Part shown: positions 1 to 5,545 of the stretch, piece by piece
How the letters are laid out: every line of letters starts with the position of its first letter
Position numbering within the stretch: position 1 is the stretch's first letter
From: SIG440 sp045591095
GTDB taxonomy: Bacteria; Bacillota; Clostridia; Monoglobales; Monoglobaceae
Direction of reading: 5' to 3'
Assembly (NCBI GenBank): GCA_045591095.1
Contig: JAZNSF010000016.1
Span: forward strand, 1 to 6,590
Length of the DNA: 6,590 bases
Translations under genes and position numbers: made by a program
The notes under the pieces: generated by a model
Seen by the model: the letters and a program-made list of their open reading frames with translations, nothing else
The model's database searches: none
What the model was told of the DNA's origin: nothing

Positions 1-57
1 TTTGTTCCTTCTAAAAGCATCTCAACACCCCATTAGTACGCCGTTTTCTATACTTTT

Positions 58-86
58 ATTATACCACATTTTACTTACTTTTTAAA
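58..86 (-). promoter_or_regulatory. Sigma-A-type promoter for a leftward gene outside the window
   Basis: Read on the minus strand there is a perfect -10 box TATAAT (58-63), preceded by TGG, which makes an extended -10. A -35-like TTTAAA (81-86, 4 of 6 matches) lies 17 nt upstream. It sits directly after the leftward terminator at 97-135, so it opens a new leftward transcription unit. Further left on the minus strand there is an ATG at 18-20 and an AGAAGGA at 4-10. Either the ATG starts the gene, or AGAAGGA is the ribosome binding site of a gene whose start is just off the edge. Too little is present to call the gene. Confidence 0.6.
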
Positions 87-96
87 GACTTTTTGC

Positions 97-135
97 AAAA
101 AAAATGACCACCGACATTTGACTTTGTCAGTGGTC
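97..135 (-). terminator. Rho-independent terminator after the deacetylase gene
   Basis: On the minus strand a 10-bp stem (arms 106-115 and 126-135, one mismatch that is a G-T pair on one strand) with a 10-nt loop is followed by a run of eight T residues (A-run at 97-104 on the plus strand). This is the classic intrinsic terminator layout in the leftward direction. It ends the transcript of the truncated deacetylase before the next leftward promoter. Confidence 0.8.
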
Positions 136-137
136 TG

Positions 138-168
138 AAGCGACTGATTTATAAAAAATCAGTCGCTT
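138..168. repeat. Perfect 13-bp inverted repeat (hairpin) abutting the deacetylase stop
   Basis: Arms 138-150 and 156-168 are exactly complementary, with a 5-nt loop. On the plus strand the second arm runs into only four T residues (167-170), so it could work weakly as a terminator for rightward transcripts. On the minus strand it is followed directly by the stronger hairpin and T-run at 97-135. It begins one base beyond the deacetylase stop codon, so the coding end and the hairpin are immediately adjacent. It is probably part of a composite, possibly bidirectional, termination region. Confidence 0.7.
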
Positions 169-169
169 T

Positions 170-751
170 TCATATCTCTAAACCTCTTATGCACCAAGGG
201 ATTCCAACTGTTGCCAGTGTTTCGACATCCCACTGGATTGTAAAGTGACCTGTTTCGCGCATGGCGCCGATTACTTTGTTGTCATAATCGCCATAAGGCG
301 CGCGGAAAAGGTTAGGCTTTTTGCCTGTTATAGCCTCGATTTTTTTGTCGCAAGCCTCGACTTCTTCTTTCATTTTTTCCACCGAAATCTGCGTCATATG
401 CGGGTGGGTGTTGGAATGGTTCATAATCTCGTGTCCTGCATCGGAAAGCTGTTTTACCGAGTCGGGGAACTTATCCACCCAACCGCCAACGACAAAGAAT
501 GTGGTTTTGACATTATATTTGTTCATAATTTCAATCAGCTGGTCGGTGTCCTCGTTCCCCCAGGCGGCGTCAAAACTGAGGGCAACAACCTTATCGTTTT
601 CTGCTTTTTGAACGCAGTAAATAGGTAAGTCCCGCTTGGTGCTTGAAACGGGTAAAAATTGGTTTTTCCCTATGTATACAAGGGACAGCATAAGAGCCAG
701 CATCGCCATAAGGGCAATCCCGGTCTTTTTGGTAATAACAAAAATTTTCAT
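170..751 (-). CDS. Polysaccharide deacetylase, NodB/CE4 family (PdaB-like), C-terminally truncated
   Basis: Members of this carbohydrate esterase 4 family remove N-acetyl groups from peptidoglycan or chitin-like polymers outside the membrane; PdaB-type proteins act in sporulation. Residues 10-28 form a hydrophobic membrane anchor or uncleaved signal. NodB motif 1 is SFDAAWGNEDT (59-69, metal Asp61), motif 2 is HSNTH (His112 and His116, zinc ligands), and motif 3 is RAPYG (150-154). Motif 4 (DVDSxDW type) starts at Trp174-Asp175 but breaks off after WDVETL. The last 13 residues resemble no family member I know, and motif 5 (LxH with the catalytic His) is absent. The family normally continues about 60-70 residues further, and no frame between 1 and 170 supplies them. 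The start is well supported by AGAAAGGA (761-768), 9 nt upstream. A deletion joining the motif 4 region to the terminator is likely, so activity is doubtful and this may be a pseudogene. It is divergent from the SSB-like gene. Confidence 0.82.
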   Translation of the reverse strand: MKIFVITKKTGIALMAMLALMLSLVYIGKNQFLPVSSTKRDLPIYCVQKAENDKVVALSFDAAWGNEDTDQLIEIMNKYNVKTTFFVVGGWVDKFPDSVKQLSDAGHEIMNHSNTHPHMTQISVEKMKEEVEACDKKIEAITGKKPNLFRAPYGDYDNKVIGAMRETGHFTIQWDVETLATVGIPWCIRGLEI

Positions 752-776
752 TGAATGTCATCCTTTCTGGTAACGT

Positions 777-805
777 ATTATTAAAATATATTCGAGAGGG
801 CGCAA
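777..805 (-). promoter_or_regulatory. Weak candidate promoter of the deacetylase
   Basis: On the minus strand TTGCGC (800-805) is followed after 17 nt by AATAAT (777-782), placing a start point about 20 nt upstream of the gene. The -35 match is poor (3 of 6). PdaB-like genes are often read by sporulation sigma factors, whose boxes I cannot identify with confidence here. Confidence 0.25.
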
Positions 806-873
806 TTTAGAATATTTTATTAGAAGTTTGGCTAAAATAAAAAATGGAATGTTCTAAATGTGAGGAAGATGAA

Positions 874-890
874 TATACTGTAAATATACT
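874..890 (+). promoter_or_regulatory. Candidate -10 region(s) of the SSB-like gene
   Basis: Two copies of TATACT (874-879 and 885-890) lie in a short direct repeat of AATATACT, 34-50 nt before the TTG start. Each matches TATAAT in 5 of 6 positions. Neither has a convincing -35 box at 16-18 nt; the best is TTCTAA at 852-857. The location is right for a promoter, but the exact box is uncertain. Confidence 0.35.
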
Positions 891-923
891 AAAAATTACC
901 GAAAAACCAGGGAGTGAATTATA

Positions 924-1595
924 TTGAATATAGCGGGCTATAGGGACAACAACAAGGTACAGCTTTGCGGCCGGGTGGCGAGCGTTCCAGAGTACTCACA
1001 CGAAGTATATGAAGAAATATTTTATACGTTTATGCTTGACACGCCAAGACTTAGCGAGACAAACGACAAAATCATAATTACCATATCCGAAAAATTTTTG
1101 GCAGGTGGAGGCATTAAGGTTGGCGACAAGGTCGAGATAGAGGGGCAATTCCGTTCCTATAATAATTTTACAAATATAGGAAACCGACTAATACTTACGG
1201 TTTTTGTAAAGAGTATCAGACAAATCAGCGATGAAGACGAAGAAAATGCAAATTCAATTTACCTAAACGGTTACATATGCAAACAGCCCGTTTACAGAAC
1301 TACGCCTTTTGGACGTGAGATTGCTGATATTCTGATTGCAGTAAATCGTTCGTATAATAAGTCAGATTATATACCCTGCATTGCCTGGGGCCGAAATGCA
1401 AAATATGCTGAAAGTCTTGATATAGGCGACAATATAATAGTAAGAGGCAGAATCCAAAGCAGAGAGTACCAAAAGAAAATCTCTGAAACTGAAGTCGAAA
1501 CAAAAACTGCATACGAAGTATCGGTTTCCAGGCTGGAAATGGTAGATAAAAAAGTAATTGATGAAAGTTTTTATGATGACGAGGAAATATTTTAA
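924..1595 (+). CDS. Double-OB-fold single-stranded DNA-binding protein (SSB-like)
   Basis: The 223-residue protein contains two OB-fold-like halves, about residues 10-100 and 110-207. The second half follows the bacterial SSB pattern closely: LNGYICKQPVYRTTPFGRE (114-132), then AVNRSY, then YIPCIAWGRNAKYAES, then GDNIIVRGRIQSREY. The first half is more diverged but ends in a similar GDKVEIEGQFRSY strand. A Glu/Asp-rich linker (102-109) joins them. The protein ends DDEEIF, resembling the acidic, Phe-terminated tip by which SSB recruits replication and repair partners. Canonical SSB has one OB fold in about 150-180 residues and works as a tetramer. A two-fold chain could pair as a dimer (inference). 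The start is TTG, chosen because AGGGAG (909-914) lies 9 nt upstream. It is monocistronic, with a terminator just downstream. It is probably a paralogue of the housekeeping SSB rather than that gene. Confidence 0.8.
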   Translation: MNIAGYRDNNKVQLCGRVASVPEYSHEVYEEIFYTFMLDTPRLSETNDKIIITISEKFLAGGGIKVGDKVEIEGQFRSYNNFTNIGNRLILTVFVKSIRQISDEDEENANSIYLNGYICKQPVYRTTPFGREIADILIAVNRSYNKSDYIPCIAWGRNAKYAESLDIGDNIIVRGRIQSREYQKKISETEVETKTAYEVSVSRLEMVDKKVIDESFYDDEEIF

Positions 1596-1604
1596 AAAAT
1601 ATAT

Positions 1605-1650
1605 CAAACAAGAAGCCTTTGGTCTTAAAACGCCAAAGGTTGTTTGTTTT
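1605..1650 (+). terminator. Rho-independent terminator of the SSB-like gene
   Basis: CCTTTGG (1616-1622) pairs with CCAAAGG (1633-1639) across a 10-nt loop. The stem extends below a 4-nt bulge through CAAACAA (1605-1611) and TTGTTTG (1640-1646), and is followed by TTTT (1647-1650). It starts 9 nt after the stop codon, so the SSB-like gene is separated from the peptidase operon. Confidence 0.85.
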
Positions 1651-1666
1651 GCAAAGGATATTGGTA

Positions 1667-1695
1667 TTGACTGAGGAAATACATTGGAGTATAAT
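1667..1695 (+). promoter_or_regulatory. Strong sigma-A promoter of the M42 peptidase operon
   Basis: TTGACT (1667-1672, 5 of 6) and a perfect TATAAT (1690-1695) are separated by exactly 17 nt. A transcript would start near 1702, leaving a leader of about 57 nt before the first M42 gene. No riboswitch or attenuator structure is apparent in that short leader. It lies just after the preceding terminator, which defines the operon start. Confidence 0.85.
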
Positions 1696-1758
1696 GTTGG
1701 TATAAAAATCAAAAATTAATGGTACATAAAATTTTAAGACAGAAAGGCTGCTCGCAAT

Positions 1759-2793
1759 ATGCAGACAAAGGAAATAATTAAAGACTTAACCGATGGGATA
1801 GGGATATCAGGTTATGAAAAAAAATTCTCAAAAACCGTTAAAGAGCTTTTGGCGGGTTATTGCGAAAGAACTGTTTTAGAGAGCAACGGAAGTGTTATAG
1901 GCTTTTTTAAAGAGCCGGACATCTCAAAAAAGACTATTCTTTTAGAGGCGCACATTGACAGGATAGGCCTTATGGTTTCGGAAATTTCGGAAGATGGATT
2001 TTTGAAGTTTCGTGCTTTAGGCGGCGTGGACGAAAGGGTTTTGCCTGCGTCAGAGGTATATATTTTGGGCACTGAAATGGTATATGGTGTTATTGGTGCT
2101 GTACCGCCGCATCTTAAAGGAATGTCAGACGGAGAAGAACAGTCCCCCAAAATTTCGGACATGCTTATTGATACAGGTCTTACTAAAGAAGAATTATTGG
2201 AAAAAGTCTGGGTAGGTGCGCCCATTATGATGAAGTCAGAGTTTTTGGAACTTACAGACGGCAGAGTATCTTCTTCGGGACTTGATAACCGCAGCGGAAT
2301 GGCGGCAATTTTTGGTTGCCTTGACAGGCTGAAGGATTCAGAACTTTCGGTTAATCTTGTGGTAGCCTTTACTGTAGGCGAGGAGCTGGGACTTCAGGGC
2401 GCGTGGGCACTGAATACAGACATAGACATAGATTTAGCGGTGATAATTGACGTTACGCACGGAAGAACACACGACAGCCAAAAAACCGACACCTTTGAGC
2501 TTGGACAAGGTGCTGTAATTTGCCGTGGCCCAAATTTTGACCGAAAGACTGCGGGCAAAATAATAGAGCTTGCAAAGGCTAAAAATATTCCTTATGAAAT
2601 AGAGGTAGCGCAGGGTAATTCCGGAACAAACGCATGGGCACTTCAGGTGTCGGGACGAGGAATTGCTTGTGCACTTATCTCTATACCTCTAAGGTATATG
2701 CATACAACGGTCGAAACCATAGCTCTCGAGGACGTCGAGACCACGTCGAAACTTCTTTTCGAGATTGTTTTGGGAGGTGAGCGCCTTGCTTAA
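1759..2793 (+). CDS. M42 family metallo-aminopeptidase, paralogue 1 (intact metal site)
   Basis: M42 enzymes (glutamyl aminopeptidase, TET and CelM/FrvX relatives) are cytoplasmic dinuclear-metal exopeptidases that trim peptides and form 12-subunit tetrahedra. The expected site residues are visible: AHID (His65, Asp67), GLDNR (bridging Asp176), VGEELGLQGA (Glu208 as catalytic base, Glu209 as ligand), Asp231 in VIIDVTH, and His315 in RYMHTTVET. The PPHL motif (116-119) and the SDMLIDTG stretch (133-140) also fit the family, and 344 residues is the usual length. One oddity is HIDRIG (65-70), where most members have HxDEIG, so Arg68 replaces a conserved acidic residue near the metal site. The start is ATG, with AGAAAGG (1741-1747) 11 nt upstream. 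It is the first gene of the operon and overlaps the next by 8 nt. Substrate preference cannot be read from the sequence. Confidence 0.93.
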   Translation: MQTKEIIKDLTDGIGISGYEKKFSKTVKELLAGYCERTVLESNGSVIGFFKEPDISKKTILLEAHIDRIGLMVSEISEDGFLKFRALGGVDERVLPASEVYILGTEMVYGVIGAVPPHLKGMSDGEEQSPKISDMLIDTGLTKEELLEKVWVGAPIMMKSEFLELTDGRVSSSGLDNRSGMAAIFGCLDRLKDSELSVNLVVAFTVGEELGLQGAWALNTDIDIDLAVIIDVTHGRTHDSQKTDTFELGQGAVICRGPNFDRKTAGKIIELAKAKNIPYEIEVAQGNSGTNAWALQVSGRGIACALISIPLRYMHTTVETIALEDVETTSKLLFEIVLGGERLA

Positions 2794-3811
2794 AAAACTT
2801 ACCGAGGCATTTGGAGTATCTGGCGCAGAGGATGCTGTAAGGGATATTATATACAGCGAGATAAGGGGGTTTTGTGATGCCGTGGATATTGACGGCATGG
2901 GGAATTTGCGCGCTTATAAAAAGGCAAAGTGTCAAAACAATGATACAAAAAAAGTATTGCTTTCTGCCCATATGGACGAGGTTGGCTTGATTATCACAGA
3001 TATTACAGACGACGGGTACCTAAAATTTTCGTCTGTCGGGGGGATTGACCCCAAAGTGCTGGTTTCACAAAGGGTCAGCATAAATAATATAGAGGGTGTA
3101 ATTTCGCTAAAAGCTGTGCATCTTACAACCAAAGAGGAACGCGAAAAACCGGTATCGGAAAGTAGCCTTTATATTGATATAGGAGCAAAAGATAAAAAAA
3201 GTGCAGAAATGTATGTGGAAAAAGGCGACTATGCGGTGTTTGACAGCGACTACAAGGAATTTGGGAATTATATAAAGGCAAAGGCCCTTGACGACCGCAT
3301 TGGCTGTATGATAATGATTGATATACTGAAAAAAGACTGGAATACTGACCTTTACTGCAATTTTACTGTGCAGGAAGAGGTTGGCCTCAGGGGCGCTCGC
3401 ACTGCGACAAGGGGGATTAATCCTGATTATGCCATTGTGATAGAAGGGACTACGTGTAACGACTTGCCGGGAGTGCCAAAGCACCTGAGGGTAACTAAAA
3501 GTGGCGACGGCCCTGCAATTTCTATTTTGGACTCTGCCAGCAAGGCGAGTGCTGAAGTAGTGAAACTTTTGGAGACTGCAGCAAAAGAAGGATGTGTACC
3601 TTATCAGTACAAGGCGTCAACTGCCGGGGGAAACGATGCAGGGATAATCTCTGTTACAGACGGAGGCATAAAAACAGCATCGGTATCTGTGCCGTGCCGC
3701 TATATACATTCCCCTGTAAGTGTTATGCACAAGGAAGATTTTGAAAATGCTAAGGCACTTGTGTGCGCATTTTTAGAAGTTTTAGGAAAGGAGCAAGGTG
3801 AAGATGTATAA
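2786..3811 (+). CDS. M42 family metallo-aminopeptidase, paralogue 2 (canonical)
   Basis: This is the most canonical of the three paralogues. With the chosen start it has 341 residues and shows SAHMDEVGLI (His62, Asp64), KALDDRIG (bridging Asp169), TVQEEVGLRGA (Glu197 base, Glu198 ligand), VIEGTT (Glu220, the acidic ligand found in this subgroup) and RYIHSPVSV (His308). The AVHLTTKEER segment (110-119) and the LYIDIGAK stretch (128-135) are also typical. I chose the TTG at 2786 because GGGAGG (2772-2777) sits 8 nt upstream. An in-frame TTG at 2765 would precede that site and has no ribosome binding site of its own. The gene overlaps the end of paralogue 1 by 8 nt and paralogue 3 by 8 nt, suggesting translational coupling and fixed subunit ratios. 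It presumably releases N-terminal residues from cytoplasmic peptides. Confidence 0.93.
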   Translation: MLKKLTEAFGVSGAEDAVRDIIYSEIRGFCDAVDIDGMGNLRAYKKAKCQNNDTKKVLLSAHMDEVGLIITDITDDGYLKFSSVGGIDPKVLVSQRVSINNIEGVISLKAVHLTTKEEREKPVSESSLYIDIGAKDKKSAEMYVEKGDYAVFDSDYKEFGNYIKAKALDDRIGCMIMIDILKKDWNTDLYCNFTVQEEVGLRGARTATRGINPDYAIVIEGTTCNDLPGVPKHLRVTKSGDGPAISILDSASKASAEVVKLLETAAKEGCVPYQYKASTAGGNDAGIISVTDGGIKTASVSVPCRYIHSPVSVMHKEDFENAKALVCAFLEVLGKEQGEDV

Positions 3812-4712
3812 AGAATTAGCAAACATATTTGCGCCGTCAGGAAATGAAGCTGTGATGGGTGAATTTATAAGAAACCGACTTTCGGGAACTTTTGACGACA
3901 TAAAGACTGATAATATAGGAAACGTAATTTGCACTGTAGGCAGCGGCGGCCTTTGCATAGAGTGTGGGATGGACAGCCCCGGTGTGATGATTACCGATAT
4001 AGACGGACAAAAGGCCAGATTTTCGGGGGTTGGCGGAATAAACGCCTCATATCTCATAGATAAAAAAATTATATTTAAGGACCAAACGTTTGGTATAGTG
4101 CGATATGATGGCAAAAGTGCGCCAGACTCAAAAATTTCGGATTTGTACCTTGAGGGTAATTTCAATTCGTTAAAGATAGGAGATTTTGGCGTTGTAGATA
4201 CGGCTTTTTGCGAAAATGATACCCATATCTTTGGAAACGGAATCGGAAACAAAGTCGGTATTTATGCGGTTATTGAGGCAGCTAGAAAGGCAAAAGAAAT
4301 TAAAAATCTGACGATTTTATTTTCGGCACAAAAGCGAATCGGCGCAAAAGGAATACAGGCGTTTTTTGCAGAGAACAGCTTTGCCAGTGTAGTGACTGTG
4401 GACGGAGCAGAGCAAAGCGGCAATATAAAATGTGGTGAAGGCCCATCTTTTGTAATAGCCGATAAGTCGGGCGTATGCGGAGACCCACTGCCTGAAAAAG
4501 TTAAGGATATTTTTGACGGTGACAAAGAGGTAAAACTCTCGGTTACCCAGCAGGATATGTGCATAGGAAAAATTTCGACTTTGGGTACTGGCGCATCTTG
4601 CGGTGCAGTTGCAATCCCGGTAGAACATAAGGATAAGAGCTTTGAATCGGTGCAAAAGGCGGATATTGAAGACGGTATAGTGCTTATAAGGTCTTTAATT
4701 GAAAATATGTAA
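3804..4712 (+). CDS. M42-like protein, paralogue 3, with a lost metal site (probable pseudoenzyme)
   Basis: The sequence aligns by eye with the two upstream M42 enzymes along its whole length: MYKELANIFAPSG start, ARFSGVGGI (71-79), ISDLYLEG (111-118), IP near the C-terminus. It has 302 residues, about 40 fewer than its neighbours. The active-site positions are replaced: AHMD becomes CGMD (Gly55 for His, Asp57 kept); LDDR becomes IGNK (Gly148 for the bridging Asp); QEEVG becomes QKRIG (Lys177-Arg178 for Glu-Glu); the C-terminal ligand His becomes Asp277. Asp200 is kept. The glycine-rich GGND or GNSGTN segment of the active paralogues is also not preserved. The frame is intact, so this is not simple decay. 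A structural or regulatory subunit of a mixed M42 particle is the favoured inference. I chose ATG 3804 (AAAGGAG at 3787-3793, spacing 10), which gives an 8-nt overlap identical to the previous junction. GTG 3798 is an alternative, only 4 nt from the same site. Confidence 0.8.
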   Translation: MYKELANIFAPSGNEAVMGEFIRNRLSGTFDDIKTDNIGNVICTVGSGGLCIECGMDSPGVMITDIDGQKARFSGVGGINASYLIDKKIIFKDQTFGIVRYDGKSAPDSKISDLYLEGNFNSLKIGDFGVVDTAFCENDTHIFGNGIGNKVGIYAVIEAARKAKEIKNLTILFSAQKRIGAKGIQAFFAENSFASVVTVDGAEQSGNIKCGEGPSFVIADKSGVCGDPLPEKVKDIFDGDKEVKLSVTQQDMCIGKISTLGTGASCGAVAIPVEHKDKSFESVQKADIEDGIVLIRSLIENM

Positions 4713-4729
4713 GAAATGAGGTAACTTAA

Positions 4730-5152
4730 ATGTTTGTAAAGCAGGTTTCGGTATTTATAGAAAATAGAGAGGGTAAACTTGGAAGAATAACAAACTTACT
4801 TCGGGAAGAAAAAATTGATATTCGTGCATTCAGCATAGCAGATAACGCAGAGTTTGGGATACTAAGACTTATTGTCAAAGAACCCGAACGTGCGATTAGT
4901 GTTTTGCGAGACAAAGGCTTTACTGCACAGCTTAATGAGGTGATTGTTGCAGTTATGCCTGACAAAATAGGCTCGTTTGACAGCGTGGTAAAACCTATTT
5001 GCGAAGAAGGTATAAATATAAAGTATGTGTATTCATTTATTGGCGAAAAAGAGGCAACCGGGAGAATCGCAATTTGTGCAGACGATATGAAAAAAGCGCT
5101 TTTGGCGCTTGAACGGTCCGGATGCGAGATGTCAAGCCAGGACGAGATTTAG
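4730..5152 (+). CDS. Tandem ACT-domain protein
   Basis: A 140-residue protein made almost entirely of two ACT domains, about residues 4-68 and 70-136. The first shows the typical amino-acid-binding turn ENREGKLGRITNLL (11-24), followed by IDIRAFSIAD. The second has PDKIGSFDSVVKPICEEGINI (78-98), followed by KYVYSF. ACT domains are small regulatory modules that bind amino acids at domain interfaces. Stand-alone double-ACT proteins of this size are common in anaerobes, often beside genes for amino-acid or aryl-acid metabolism. No catalytic domain is attached, so it likely senses a ligand and acts on a partner. The start is ATG, with TGAGGT (4717-4722) just upstream. It lies 17 nt after the M42-like gene and 12 nt before the next gene, so all are probably co-transcribed. 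A link between peptide-derived amino acids and this sensor is inference. Confidence 0.85.
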   Translation: MFVKQVSVFIENREGKLGRITNLLREEKIDIRAFSIADNAEFGILRLIVKEPERAISVLRDKGFTAQLNEVIVAVMPDKIGSFDSVVKPICEEGINIKYVYSFIGEKEATGRIAICADDMKKALLALERSGCEMSSQDEI

Positions 5153-5164
5153 CGAGGTGGAAGT

Positions 5165-5518
5165 ATGAAAAAAGAATGTGTACTTTATGACAGGAAATGC
5201 ATAAATTGTGGCGAATGTGATATTTGCGACCTTGACCCCAAAAAGATTTGCGACAACTGCGGAAAGTGCATTGATTTGGATGATGATTACAACATAATAG
5301 ATGTGGATTTACCCACGGAGGATAGCGACATACCCCTTAATTATAAATACGAGGACGATGCCGAAGAACAAAGCGATGACGAATTCTTTGACGAAGATTT
5401 CGAAGAAGATGACGACGAACTGCCTGACGATGAAGACACATATGATGATTTTGATGATGAGAGTGGTGACGATGAAGATTTAGAGTTTGACTTTGACGAG
5501 TTTTTTGGAAAACGGTAG
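5165..5518 (+). CDS. Small cysteine-cluster protein with a long acidic tail, function unknown
   Basis: A 117-residue protein of two distinct parts. The N-terminal 35 residues hold eight cysteines (5, 12, 15, 18, 21, 29, 32, 35), mostly spaced CxxC: CINCGECDIC (12-21) and CDNCGKC (29-35). This arrangement could bind zinc or an iron-sulfur cluster. The remaining 82 residues are strikingly acidic: I count 43 Asp or Glu, with scattered Phe and Tyr, ending FFGKR. No catalytic motif or membrane segment is visible. I recall short clostridial proteins with a similar cysteine head, but cannot assign a function. The start is ATG, with GAGGTG (5154-5159) close upstream. It is the last gene of the operon and ends 5 bp from the convergent biotin ligase stop. 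The low-complexity tail was read as coding because the frame is open throughout and the ribosome binding site is good. Confidence 0.8.
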   Translation: MKKECVLYDRKCINCGECDICDLDPKKICDNCGKCIDLDDDYNIIDVDLPTEDSDIPLNYKYEDDAEEQSDDEFFDEDFEEDDDELPDDEDTYDDFDDESGDDEDLEFDFDEFFGKR

Positions 5519-5545
5519 ATTTTTTAGATATCGTTTTTTGAAAAA
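5501..5545 (+). terminator. Possible weak stem-loop between convergent genes
   Basis: As plus-strand RNA, 5501-5514 can pair with 5532-5545 over 14 positions, including three G-U pairs, around a 17-nt loop. On the minus strand the same arms have three mismatches. The stem is AU-rich, the T-run lies inside the second arm rather than after it, and it overlaps both stop codons. It is the only structure between the operon and birA, so it may help end the rightward transcript. Confidence 0.3.

Noticed and set aside
245..628. Plus-strand open frames opposite the deacetylase
   Set aside because: They lie antisense to a gene with clear NodB motifs, and their translations have no recognisable features.
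807..858. Inverted TTTAGAA/TTCTAAA copies in the divergent intergenic region as an operator
   Set aside because: The arms are only 7 bp, AT-rich and 38 nt apart, which is expected by chance in such sequence.
2765..2785. Upstream in-frame TTG start for M42 paralogue 2, adding seven residues
   Set aside because: The ribosome binding site GGGAGG at 2772-2777 lies inside this extension, so translation should start after it, at TTG 2786.
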